Below, piece after piece: positions 15,261 to 22,159 of a DNA stretch of 24,791 nucleotides (position 1 is the stretch's first letter; the number at the start of each line of letters is the position of its first letter). This DNA comes from a virus, in IMG/VR virus record IMGVR_UViG_3300000553_000320, positions 1-24,791 of that record. The stretch is one strand, 5' to 3'. Both the position numbers and the translations under genes were made by a program. The notes beneath the pieces were generated by a model that saw only the letters and a program-made list of their open reading frames with translations, ran no database searches and was not told where the DNA came from.

Positions 15261-16064
15261 TTATTTATTGGATTTTTTATTCTTTTTAACCTTGAATGTT
15301 TTACCACCAACAGTAAATTCGCTGTGTCCTGCTTCACGAGCAGCAGCAAGAGCACCAGTAAATTGGTTACCTTCGCTTATACTTAATTCAACATCGGTTG
15401 CTTGAGAGCCAGCTTTATATAGTTTTTCTATATCGCCAACATTGCGTAGCAATTTAAATGCAAGGTTATCAACACCAAATTCACCATCTTTTTCAAGACC
15501 ACTTTGGCGCATCGTTTTAATTTTTTTCTTTAATCTATTAATTGTTTCGCTATCGCCGCTGTCTATTGCTTGGTCAATTTCATTATGAAGATATTCATAC
15601 TTGTCTTCAATATTAGAAGTGTCAGGCGTTGCTGTAATTTTCTTTGGAAATTTTACCCAATTATCATCATATACGCTATATATGCCATTGGAGATATGCT
15701 TCTCGTCACTGTTTTGTACATATACTTCGACGGAATGACCAAATATAGATATATCATGCTGGTCATTAAACGCACTTTTCTTAGCAAGAAACATTTCTTT
15801 AAGGTCTACTTCGCATGGACCATTAATATCTGCAATTAAATGCAAATCTATGTCGCTCATTGAAGTGTAATTGAATGAAGCATTGCTGCCGCTAACAGTA
15901 ATATCAGTTAATTTAATATCTGCAATGTTAATAAAAGCTAAGAACTCTTTAGCAATTTTAAAAAGAGCAAGACGAACTTGCGGCTTCAAGCGATTATTAT
16001 CCCACAGTTGTGGATTAAGTTTATCATGAAAATGTGTAAGCTGGTCTATATCATCAACGCGCAT
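15261..16064 (-). CDS. nucleotidyltransferase-fold protein
   Basis: Protein of 267 aa. Gly59-Ser60 (TVSGSNASF) followed by Asp71-x-Asp73 (MSDIDLHLI) is the signature of the polymerase-beta-type nucleotidyltransferase fold. Glu113 in HSVEVYVQN is a possible third carboxylate. Such enzymes add nucleotides to RNA, protein or small molecules; the target here is unknown. A Lys-rich helix (INRLKKKIKTMRQ) follows, and the end carries GALAAAREAGHSEFTVGGKTFKVKK, a short Ala/Gly helix plus strand found at the ends of several phage proteins. The ATG at 16064 has no ribosome site and begins 11 nt after the preceding stop. All three acidic positions are present, so it may be active. Confidence 0.7.
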   Translation of the reverse strand: MRVDDIDQLTHFHDKLNPQLWDNNRLKPQVRLALFKIAKEFLAFINIADIKLTDITVSGSNASFNYTSMSDIDLHLIADINGPCEVDLKEMFLAKKSAFNDQHDISIFGHSVEVYVQNSDEKHISNGIYSVYDDNWVKFPKKITATPDTSNIEDKYEYLHNEIDQAIDSGDSETINRLKKKIKTMRQSGLEKDGEFGVDNLAFKLLRNVGDIEKLYKAGSQATDVELSISEGNQFTGALAAAREAGHSEFTVGGKTFKVKKNKKSNK

Positions 16065-16074
16065 TAAGTATTTA

Positions 16075-16416
16075 TTAGAACTTAGCTGCGTTACTTGCCA
16101 TCTGATCTACGGTTTTTTCTTCCGCATTATTATCATCTAGCGACTCATCGTCGGCAGGAGATTTTTTACCTAGCGTAATGCTATCTTGATTTGCATCGCC
16201 AATCATATCTTTTAAGCCAGTGTTTTCTTCATCTGCCATCATATCTTGTAAAATATCAAAGTTAAATTGATATCCAGCATTGTTCATTAGACGAGCAATA
16301 TTTGCCATCGGAATTTTTTCGCCTGGCTTTGTTTTACTTTCCAGATATTGTAAAATTGTCATGAGAAATGCTTCCTCACCTTTTACAAAATCTGGAGCAA
16401 CTTCAAAAAGTTTCAT
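16075..16416 (-). CDS. small acidic protein of unknown function
   Basis: Protein of 113 aa. I prefer ATG 16416, which follows the stop of the 312-aa gene by one base (TAATATG) and has AGAG upstream. The frame stays open further upstream to 16500, but that extension lies entirely inside the previous gene. The N-terminal half is helical (MKLFEVAPDFVKGEEAFLMTIL, IPMANIARLMNNAG), and the C-terminal half is acidic (PADDESLDDNNAEE). I recall similar small proteins in T4-like aquatic phages, all without known function. Probably co-expressed with the 312-aa protein. Confidence 0.6.
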   Translation of the reverse strand: MKLFEVAPDFVKGEEAFLMTILQYLESKTKPGEKIPMANIARLMNNAGYQFNFDILQDMMADEENTGLKDMIGDANQDSITLGKKSPADDESLDDNNAEEKTVDQMASNAAKF

Positions 16417-16417
16417 A

Positions 16418-17356
16418 TTATGCTCTGCGACCACGGCCCATTTCAGCGCCAACTCCACCAGCCGCAGCATCTGCTGCATCAAGTTCGCTGGCATTATCAC
16501 GAGGCGGCGTTATTGCTTCGTCTCCGCCTACTGGAGCATTCATATCTGGCGCTGGTTCTCCGCCCATATCGCTGCCCATATCATCGCCACCGCCCATATC
16601 CATAGGTTGACCGCCGCCAACTGCACGGCTAGCGTTGTCAAGAGCATCACGAGCACTATTTGCTGCGTCTAGCAGAGTAGAAAGAGTTGTCTTAGTTGCT
16701 TCGCTGAACTGGTTAGCTTGGTCCATGCCAATCTGATCCTTCATTGCGCTAACAAGTGCTGGAAGTTTTTCGTTCTGCATATCGCTGATTTTTTCAACGA
16801 TGTCTTGTACGCTATCTGCAAGGTCACGAGCAGCCATGGTAACACGGGCTTGTTCAATCTCACCCTCGGTAAGTGCAGGTGGAAGAGTATAGCTTTCATT
16901 CTTTGCCATCTTAGTAGCAGTAGCATACATTACTTCATCACCACGAGGTCCATAACGCTTGCTAAATTCATCTTTGCGCTTTTCGAGTGCACCCTTGTAG
17001 TGCTCACGCTTTTTTAATTCAGTTGGTGTCAATTCGCGTTCGTTAAGATTTATCGCACAAAAACGATCAATTCTGCGCATTGCTTCACTAAGACGAGTGC
17101 GTTTTGTTGTCATTTCATTCTTCCAAGTTTCTAAAATTTTTCCAACCATTACAGCTTCCATATATTGTGGATTTCGCTCTGCATGATGAGCTTGGCTAGT
17201 GCTTTTAATCTTTCTGATTTTGCTACCAATAGTTTGCAACATTTGTGATGCATCGTTTTCGGTGATAGTATTTAAGTTTAACTGCCAACGATAAACCTTA
17301 TTCAACTGTTGATTCAACTCAGTGGCTGAAACACTTCCAAATTCTTTAACAAACAT
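16418..17356 (-). CDS. helical protein with acidic Gly/Met-rich tail, unknown
   Basis: Protein of 312 aa with AAGGA 8 nt before the ATG. Residues 1-150 are charged and helical (LNKVYRWQLNLNTITENDASQML, many Lys/Arg). Residues about 165-245 form long amphipathic helices (LADSVQDIVEKISDM, LPALVSAMKDQIGMDQANQF). The last 65 residues are Gly/Asp/Met-rich and disordered (GGGDDMGSDMGG), ending GRGRRA. The helix-plus-disordered-acidic layout would suit a scaffold, core or virion-internal protein, but I cannot name a family. An AATAAATA box just upstream suggests late expression. Confidence 0.65.
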   Translation of the reverse strand: MFVKEFGSVSATELNQQLNKVYRWQLNLNTITENDASQMLQTIGSKIRKIKSTSQAHHAERNPQYMEAVMVGKILETWKNEMTTKRTRLSEAMRRIDRFCAINLNERELTPTELKKREHYKGALEKRKDEFSKRYGPRGDEVMYATATKMAKNESYTLPPALTEGEIEQARVTMAARDLADSVQDIVEKISDMQNEKLPALVSAMKDQIGMDQANQFSEATKTTLSTLLDAANSARDALDNASRAVGGGQPMDMGGGDDMGSDMGGEPAPDMNAPVGGDEAITPPRDNASELDAADAAAGGVGAEMGRGRRA

Positions 17357-17379
17357 AGTAATGTCCTTACATTTAATAG

Positions 17380-17387
17380 TATTTATT
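17380..17387 (-). promoter_or_regulatory. possible T4-like late promoter box
   Basis: AATAAATA, 7/8 to TATAAATA, overlaps the stop of the 145-aa gene and lies 23 nt before the ATG at 17356, leaving room for a leader with AAGGA. Confidence 0.35.
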
Positions 17388-17820
17388 GCAGTGAGACAGT
17401 TTTCTCTAATTCGTGTAACTGTTGATCTAACAATTCTAATTCAGTTTCAACATTAACAAGCCTATCTGCATATATTTGGTTATCTGGATTAGCTTTATAT
17501 CTTATAGAATACATTTGCTTATCGCCAAGATAAATGTCTAACTGTTTATCAATTACTGTCGCTCGTTGAATATCACGATAATATCGCTTACTTGCCAATG
17601 CCGCAAGCAATATAGCTACTCGTCGTTGACGCAATTTGGCAATAATTGATTTGCCTTTTGTTACTTGCCACAAGTTATCTACAAGTTTTACATTGATACC
17701 ATTGACAAGGTATCCGTTCCCCACGGATTTTACAATCACTGCTCCTTTTTGGGATAGGTGACTGTATTCTTCCGTGACGAATTGTTTGATTTTGTTAAGA
17801 GTTGCGGTTTCATCTATCAT
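17383..17820 (-). CDS. protein of unknown function, promoter-proximal
   Basis: Protein of 145 aa. It has a basic middle (AKLRQRRVAILLAALASKRYYRD) and a C-terminal Leu/Glu helix likely to coil (VETELELLDQQLHELEKTV). No membrane segment and no recognised domain. No Shine-Dalgarno precedes the ATG at 17820; a TTGACA/TATTAT promoter ends 6 nt upstream, so the message is probably leaderless and early. Confidence 0.6.
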   Translation of the reverse strand: MIDETATLNKIKQFVTEEYSHLSQKGAVIVKSVGNGYLVNGINVKLVDNLWQVTKGKSIIAKLRQRRVAILLAALASKRYYRDIQRATVIDKQLDIYLGDKQMYSIRYKANPDNQIYADRLVNVETELELLDQQLHELEKTVSLQ

Positions 17821-17826
17821 AATATT

Positions 17827-17856
17827 ATAATAGCATAACGCTGTCTCTTATGTCAA
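17827..17856 (-). promoter_or_regulatory. sigma70-type promoter giving a leaderless mRNA
   Basis: TTGACA (17856-17851), 18-nt spacer, TATTAT (17832-17827), then 6 nt to the ATG at 17820. A TATAAT in another register lies 3 nt from the ATG with a 21-nt spacer and is less likely. Confidence 0.55.
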
Positions 17857-18129
17857 TTAAGTATGTGATTTTGCAACATATAATATAAGTCCCAAAAGTG
17901 CCGTTAATAGTGAGCCAATAATGCCAATTCCTAAGCCAACGAGTTTTTTATAAGCCAAAGTTTCTTTTTCGATTAACATAGATTTAATTTCGCTGACTAT
18001 GGATTCGACCTTTGCAAGTCTTGCTTCCATAGTGTTCATTTTATTATCCATTTGTTCATAACGCTCTGCACAGATATCAACATGCGCTTCTAAACTGGTT
18101 CGCTCTATTTCATATGGTTTATTTGCCAT
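17857..18129 (-). CDS. coiled-coil protein with C-terminal membrane anchor
   Basis: Protein of 90 aa. The ATG at 18129 has GGAG 5 nt upstream; the ATG at 18144 lacks one. Residues 10-60 form a heptad helix (MDNKMNTMEARLAKVESIVSE), and residues about 66-84 are a single membrane span (LVGLGIGIIGSLLTALLGLI), followed by a short basic tail. The coiled coil plus C-terminal anchor resembles XhlA-type phage haemolysins and other small lysis-associated proteins. A lysis role is only a suggestion, because no endolysin is adjacent. Confidence 0.65.
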   Translation of the reverse strand: MANKPYEIERTSLEAHVDICAERYEQMDNKMNTMEARLAKVESIVSEIKSMLIEKETLAYKKLVGLGIGIIGSLLTALLGLILYVAKSHT

Positions 18130-18153
18130 AACAACTCCATGCATTGCAAATAA

Positions 18154-18161
18154 TATTTATT
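18154..18161 (-). promoter_or_regulatory. possible T4-like late promoter box
   Basis: AATAAATA (7/8 to consensus) lies in the gap before the membrane-anchored coiled-coil gene, 24 nt before its ATG, with the GGAG site in the predicted leader. Confidence 0.35.
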
Positions 18162-18168
18162 ATGACAC

Positions 18169-18534
18169 TTATAATAATAAAAACACTATATTTTGATTAT
18201 CGCCATTTGTAACAGTATAATGATCAAGGTTTTTGGCAGTTTCTTCTAATCCAGTAATCATTGGTATAAGGTCAATATTGCTTTCTAACTCAGTTATATC
18301 ACCATCAAAATTATCTATATTGAAATCAAACATCCATATTTCTTCATGGCCACTATATTTTTTACCAAACCCTAAACCATCTGTATTACGAAAAAATTTT
18401 CTAGGATAAGATTGAATAGTAGGAATAGATTTTATATTAATTGCTTGCATAAGAGTGTGCCAATTTTTAAGTTGGTCTGCGGCATGATAGTCACCATTTC
18501 TGGTAATATCAAATAGTGTCATACATCTAATCAT
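18169..18534 (-). CDS. protein of unknown function after terminator
   Basis: Protein of 121 aa from ATG 18534 (or 117 from the ATG at 18522). Neither start has a ribosome site. It begins MTLFDITRNGDYHAADQLKNWH after the first four residues, has an aromatic/Gly middle (FGKKYSGHEEIWMFDF) and an acidic C-terminal half. No membrane segment or known motif. It lies just behind a strong terminator and so needs its own promoter; TATAAG 7 nt upstream of the ATG is the candidate. Confidence 0.6.
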   Translation of the reverse strand: MIRCMTLFDITRNGDYHAADQLKNWHTLMQAINIKSIPTIQSYPRKFFRNTDGLGFGKKYSGHEEIWMFDFNIDNFDGDITELESNIDLIPMITGLEETAKNLDHYTVTNGDNQNIVFLLL

Positions 18535-18541
18535 GTTTTTA

Positions 18542-18547
18542 CTTATA
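18542..18547 (-). promoter_or_regulatory. possible -10 box for the 121-aa gene
   Basis: TATAAG (5/6 to consensus) ends 7 nt before the ATG and directly follows a terminator. No good -35 is seen at 16-18 nt. Confidence 0.3.
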
Positions 18548-18560
18548 GTAGAGTAATTTA

Positions 18561-18590
18561 GACAAAGAAAAAGGGCGGTTACCCGCCCTT
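18561..18590 (-). terminator. intrinsic terminator after the 126-aa gene
   Basis: On the minus strand AAGGGCGG, loop GTAA (a GNRA-type tetraloop), CCGCCCTT form a perfect 8-bp GC-rich stem (18571-18590), followed by TTTCTTTGTC. It is the only strong rho-independent terminator I see in this AT-rich window, 27 nt after the stop of the 126-aa gene. Confidence 0.9.
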
Positions 18591-18598
18591 GAACTTGT

Positions 18599-18621
18599 TT
18601 AATATATCTGTGATATATTAA
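18599..18621 (-). other. AU hairpin over the stop codon of the 126-aa gene
   Basis: A perfect 10-bp stem with loop ACA (minus strand) shares the nine-base arms TAATATATC/GATATATTA with the hairpin at 8485-8508, and again overlaps a stop codon. It may protect or process the 3' end of an abundant mRNA; this is unproven. Confidence 0.55.
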
Positions 18622-18998
18622 GTATAGCTTAGCTTGAAACCACGAGCTGCGATCATAGTGCCAGTAACATCAACGCTGTTGTTACCAACAGTTGTTCCTG
18701 CGCTACGAATGATGCCTTGAATGTCGGTTGCACTGAAGTGTGAAGCACCTTCAAGAAGTAGACTGATGTTACCACCGCTACCATTCTCAATCTGATAAGC
18801 AAGAACAGTGACATTTGACTCAAGAGTGTTTAGGATTGCAGGAACTGCATAATTAACACCCACTTCACCACGAAGGTCAACTGCACTACCGCCACTTGCT
18901 GCAACATAACCTGCAACTGCAAGAGGGGTCTTACCGATAAAACTAATCATGCTACCAGCAGGACCAGCATTACCACTTATACGATAAAAATCTGCCAT
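18618..18998 (-). CDS. small, probably abundant virion protein
   Basis: Protein of 126 aa, Gly/Ala/Ser/Val rich, without charged clusters (MADFYRISGNAGPAGS, ... GFKLSYT), beta-type throughout. The unit is complete and separate: a perfect TATAAATA box (19044-19037), a GGAG site 7 nt before the ATG, the gene, an AU hairpin and a strong terminator. This layout fits a highly expressed late structural protein such as a decoration or tail protein. I do not recognise the family. Confidence 0.7.
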   Translation of the reverse strand: MADFYRISGNAGPAGSMISFIGKTPLAVAGYVAASGGSAVDLRGEVGVNYAVPAILNTLESNVTVLAYQIENGSGGNISLLLEGASHFSATDIQGIIRSAGTTVGNNSVDVTGTMIAARGFKLSYT

Positions 18999-19036
18999 TT
19001 TAATTCTCCAAAATATTGCGTCTATTACGCTACTAT

Positions 19037-19044
19037 TATTTATA
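19037..19044 (-). promoter_or_regulatory. T4-type late promoter (exact TATAAATA)
   Basis: This exact match to the T4 late consensus lies 38 nt before the ATG of the 126-aa gene in a non-coding gap. The predicted start near 19031 gives a 32-nt leader with GGAG. Confidence 0.65.
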
Positions 19045-19056
19045 CATAATTATGAT

Positions 19057-20199
19057 TTATGGGGTATTACTCTTCTGCGGCATTATACCCTGTCTAGCCA
19101 GTGATTTAGCTACTGCTTCTCTTTTATTTGGATCAGCTAGTGTATTTGCCAATGTTTGAGCAATATTTGGACTATCTGGATCAAGACCAATATACTTTAG
19201 TAGTTGACTGTTACGATTTGATAGTCTACTACCAGTCCCAGATTCACTACCAGCGCCAGAATCTAAACTTTTTCCTGGATTATCATTTGACCATTTACGA
19301 TTCTTGTACCAAGTTTCAGCGGCATCATTTGCCAATTTATCAATTAGTTCGGGGTCAACTGATATTAGACTAGTTGATGAATCAAAAGAAACCGCAGCTT
19401 CACTGATAATATTACTAGGATTTCTGTATACACTGCTGTTTAATCTTTTAGTAATTTCAGCATAACGAGGATCACTTGGTTTAATTGTTTCGCCACCAAC
19501 AGTTATAGGCTGTGGAGTTTTAACTTTTAAATCTTCTGGTGATTTAGCAGCCGCCGCCGCTTTTATCTGGTCAGGATTCATGCTGCCAGTTGCTGGTTCT
19601 TTTGTTTTTGAGAAATAACGGCGAGTAAGTTCTTGCGCAACTTTATCATTTGCAAATTTACCACTGCCGCCAGTTCTAGGAGAAACTTCTGCCCACTTAG
19701 CGCCTTCCCAACGATATTTTGTTACACCGCCACCTGCTGCACGAGATTTTCCAATCTCTACTTCAGCACCTCGTGGTATAGTTTGTTGTTTTTGTTCTCC
19801 GCCAGCAGCGGCACCTGCTGCAGAACTGCCAGCACTGGTATCTTTATTAGCGCCAGCAGCACCTGCGGGTTGTTCTCCACCAGTAGCGCCAGCACCGCCT
19901 AAGAAATATTCTTTAAATCGCTCAATATCGGTGTCAGTAATAAAGCCAGCGCCCATTTTCTTAAGATTGGCATAAACTGCGTCTTCAATGCCTTTGGCAA
20001 GTTGCATTGGGTCTTTAGATATGCCTTGACCAACTCGCGGGTCTTTTTGATTTCGCAAAGCAACGGTTTTAGAATATTCAGAAATAGCATAGTTAATGAA
20101 CTTCTTCATTGACTCTGCAGTAGCTTTAAACTCAGGACTGCCTACTTGTGGCGGTTCGCCTGGCTTTGTTAATTCTGTCAAAAACTCAACGGCTCTCAT
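19057..20199 (-). CDS. protein of unknown function with Gly/Ala linker
   Basis: Protein of 380 aa. The ATG at 20199 lies inside the last codons of the 82-aa gene (14-nt overlap). Residues 1-100 are helical (MRAVEFLTELTKPGE, then LAKGIEDAVYANLKKMGAGF). Residues 101-140 are a Gly/Ala/Ser low-complexity linker (GGAGATGGEQPAGAAG). A short SH3-like strand pattern follows (IPRGAEVEIGKS, VTKYRWEGAKWAEVSP). Residues 185-380 are polar and helix-rich, ending in PQKSNTP. The layout suggests a multidomain virion or assembly protein, but no family is recognised. Confidence 0.65.
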   Translation of the reverse strand: MRAVEFLTELTKPGEPPQVGSPEFKATAESMKKFINYAISEYSKTVALRNQKDPRVGQGISKDPMQLAKGIEDAVYANLKKMGAGFITDTDIERFKEYFLGGAGATGGEQPAGAAGANKDTSAGSSAAGAAAGGEQKQQTIPRGAEVEIGKSRAAGGGVTKYRWEGAKWAEVSPRTGGSGKFANDKVAQELTRRYFSKTKEPATGSMNPDQIKAAAAAKSPEDLKVKTPQPITVGGETIKPSDPRYAEITKRLNSSVYRNPSNIISEAAVSFDSSTSLISVDPELIDKLANDAAETWYKNRKWSNDNPGKSLDSGAGSESGTGSRLSNRNSQLLKYIGLDPDSPNIAQTLANTLADPNKREAVAKSLARQGIMPQKSNTP

Positions 20200-20434
20200 T
20201 TATCTTCCTAAGACCTCGAATAAATTTAGCAGGGTCTTGTCCACGAATACTATTAATTAATCTGCGTTCAAGTTCATCTGCTTCTGGAGTATCATAATTT
20301 TCTCGTATTTGCGTAATTAAATTTATTGCACTGTTAATAATATGGTTTGCACGACTCTCCAACACTAAACCAGAATTTTTATTAATGGTCAGTGAACTTA
20401 ATTCGTCTAATATTGAGCGGGTTTGTTTACGCAA
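20186..20434 (-). CDS. small helical phage protein, TTG start
   Basis: Protein of 82 aa with a TTG start (20434) preceded by GGAG at 9 nt; no in-frame ATG is available and a stop lies two codons upstream. The pattern RSILDELSSL, ESRANHIINSAINL, ADELERRLINSIRGQDPAKF, RGLRKI matches a short hypothetical protein I recall from T4-like aquatic phages. It is fully helical, and its function is unknown. Its end overlaps the 380-aa gene, so the two are probably translationally coupled. Confidence 0.7.
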   Translation of the reverse strand: MRKQTRSILDELSSLTINKNSGLVLESRANHIINSAINLITQIRENYDTPEADELERRLINSIRGQDPAKFIRGLRKINESR

Positions 20435-20513
20435 ATCTTAATACTCCACGAATATTTATTGAATAGTTGCTTTAAAAAATAATAAAGGATAACATATAAT
20501 AATACATAATAGT
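20435..20513. promoter_or_regulatory. divergent intergenic region
   Basis: This 79-base AT-rich gap separates the minus-strand 82-aa gene from the only plus-strand gene. On the minus strand an AATAAATA box (20460-20453) faces the 82-aa gene. On the plus strand TATAAT lies 13 nt before the ATG at 20514, with a weak TTAAAA 17 nt before it. It must hold promoters in both directions. Confidence 0.4.
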
Positions 20514-21398
20514 ATGTCTGAACAATTTAAAATAACCCTTGCCAACCCCAATGATTTTTCTGACACGCATGAACTGTTGTTTAATTTAGATGATACTCCT
20601 ATTGTTGAAAAATGGAAACAAAAGATAAACTTAGTAAACAAGCTAAACATACCAGTAGATGATCCTACTAGATTCTATGGAATGAATAGTGCCGAAGAAG
20701 ATGCAAAGATTTCCATTGGTTTAATCAATAGAAATATTGAAACAATTAATTCATTTAAACCGCTGATAGACAGGGCAATGACATCTATTAGCGACACTGA
20801 TACTCTTAATCTATTGCATCATGTATTTGAAGAATATCATGGATTACTTAATGAACAAAACAGTGAGTTTTGGTTATCAGCGCCGCCAGAAGTACGCAAA
20901 GCCTTGTGTGATTTAAACATTAATGTTCATAGAGTTGAAAATGTTCGTGATAACAATGTCAGTAGATTTGTTGCAACATATTTTGCATTACCAAAAAGAA
21001 GCAAATTAGATATCGGTGATTACAGTAATTTAAAATGGCATATAAAATTTGGCGAGTTGTTTTTAAATTATGTAGAGGTAGGAAAAACGCTAGAAGATTT
21101 ATGGCGCGATAACGATCAATATATTCATCCAGATGCATTTAAACCATGGATACATTACAGTGCTGATTTTACTGTTAGACTACATGACAATGCGCATAAT
21201 GCAGAATTTAAATATGATGAATGTTGGAAATATTTTAAAAAGAATGCTGAATTTTTTAAAAAATTAGGATATTCATATAAAGATATACGATTAAATCCTG
21301 GATTTATTAAACTTGGAAAATTAATATACAAAGATGAAAAAGATATTTTAGATAAAATACAAACACATCAATTTTTATCTAATGTTAGATTTTTATAA
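20514..21398 (+). CDS. only plus-strand gene; conserved phage protein of unknown function
   Basis: Protein of 294 aa from ATG 20514, without a nearby ribosome site (AAGGA is about 30 nt away). It is acidic to neutral, helix-rich and has many aromatic residues. It carries EEYHGLLNEQN (about residue 108), a central WHIKFGELFLNYVEVGKTLEDLW, and a C-terminal KDIRLNPGFIKLGKL. I recall similar hypothetical proteins in T4-like aquatic phages. It is transcribed against all its neighbours and overlaps the end of the oxygenase-like gene by 31 nt tail to tail. No catalytic motif is visible. Confidence 0.7.
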   Translation: MSEQFKITLANPNDFSDTHELLFNLDDTPIVEKWKQKINLVNKLNIPVDDPTRFYGMNSAEEDAKISIGLINRNIETINSFKPLIDRAMTSISDTDTLNLLHHVFEEYHGLLNEQNSEFWLSAPPEVRKALCDLNINVHRVENVRDNNVSRFVATYFALPKRSKLDIGDYSNLKWHIKFGELFLNYVEVGKTLEDLWRDNDQYIHPDAFKPWIHYSADFTVRLHDNAHNAEFKYDECWKYFKKNAEFFKKLGYSYKDIRLNPGFIKLGKLIYKDEKDILDKIQTHQFLSNVRFL

Positions 21399-22141
21399 AG
21401 ACCTTTATAATATAAATTGTTTAGCAATAAATCAACTTTGTCTATTTTTTCCAAACGAGTTTTAACAACATCTGTTAATTTTTCTCGCAATTCAATCAAC
21501 TTTTCTGCAGTATCAAAAACTAGTTCTTGATCAGCATTAGTAAGATTAAGATGTAATCTGTCTTTTTTACCACTATTAAACGCATTATGAACGGTGTTGG
21601 TGTGCAGCTTGTACAATTTAGTATAACTTGGCATAGTGACAAAACTATCATCGACATAAAAAAAACATTCTGGAACTTGCGTAACTATTGGCAAATGCCA
21701 TCTAGCACTGCCAAAGTCAGTATGAAAATCCAATGATGAACTTGGTTTCATCAAAGAACTATTAATAATTCCAAATTTAATATTTGAAAGTTTTTCTATT
21801 TTGTCTAAAACTTCTATGATATATGGAAATTTTTCGGTTAGTAATGTAGTATAATATATAAAATCTTTTGGTTTTACTAATCTAAAATTTTCTATTAAAT
21901 TGTTCCAGTTAATATCAGCAAACCCATCTAACGCATCAACAGACAAACTTGTTACTGTTGTTTTGTTTGGGTTAATTTGTTTTTCTATAGGCAAAGATGT
22001 GTCATGCGTTCTTAGCCAAATTCTATTACTTCCTGTTAAATTAAAACATTCAAAATGATGTTTAACTACTTGGCTTCTAAATTTATTAAAATCAATGTCA
22101 ATATGACTTAAATCAACAAAATCTTCTAATTCTTTAAACAT
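21368..22141 (-). CDS. 2OG-Fe(II) oxygenase-like (aspartyl/asparaginyl hydroxylase type)
   Basis: Protein of 257 aa. His140-x-Asp142 (SLDFHTDFGSARWHLPIVT), distal His185 (NTVHNAFN) and Arg195 (KDRLHLNL) have the order and spacing of the Fe(II) and 2-oxoglutarate ligands in the Asp/Asn beta-hydroxylase branch, including the RWHLPI strand. Such enzymes hydroxylate proteins or small molecules; phage members are common, but their substrates are mostly unknown. There is no Shine-Dalgarno before the ATG. The C-terminal 60 residues are a charged helix. Its end overlaps the plus-strand gene. Confidence 0.7.
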   Translation of the reverse strand: MFKELEDFVDLSHIDIDFNKFRSQVVKHHFECFNLTGSNRIWLRTHDTSLPIEKQINPNKTTVTSLSVDALDGFADINWNNLIENFRLVKPKDFIYYTTLLTEKFPYIIEVLDKIEKLSNIKFGIINSSLMKPSSSLDFHTDFGSARWHLPIVTQVPECFFYVDDSFVTMPSYTKLYKLHTNTVHNAFNSGKKDRLHLNLTNADQELVFDTAEKLIELREKLTDVVKTRLEKIDKVDLLLNNLYYKGLYKNLTLDKN

Positions 22142-22159
22142 AACATATTTATGTTGTCA

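Noticed and set aside
16069-16076. AATAAATA late promoter for the nucleotidyltransferase-like gene
   Set aside because: It ends 4 bases before the ATG, so RNA would start inside the gene. Probably chance overlap with the preceding stop.
21393-21410. Bidirectional terminator at the convergent overlap
   Set aside because: The 7-bp stem (TTATAAA/TTTATAA) is A/T only and not followed by a T-run on either strand.
22146-22153. CATAAATA late promoter for the oxygenase-like gene
   Set aside because: The predicted start would fall within the ATG at 22141.
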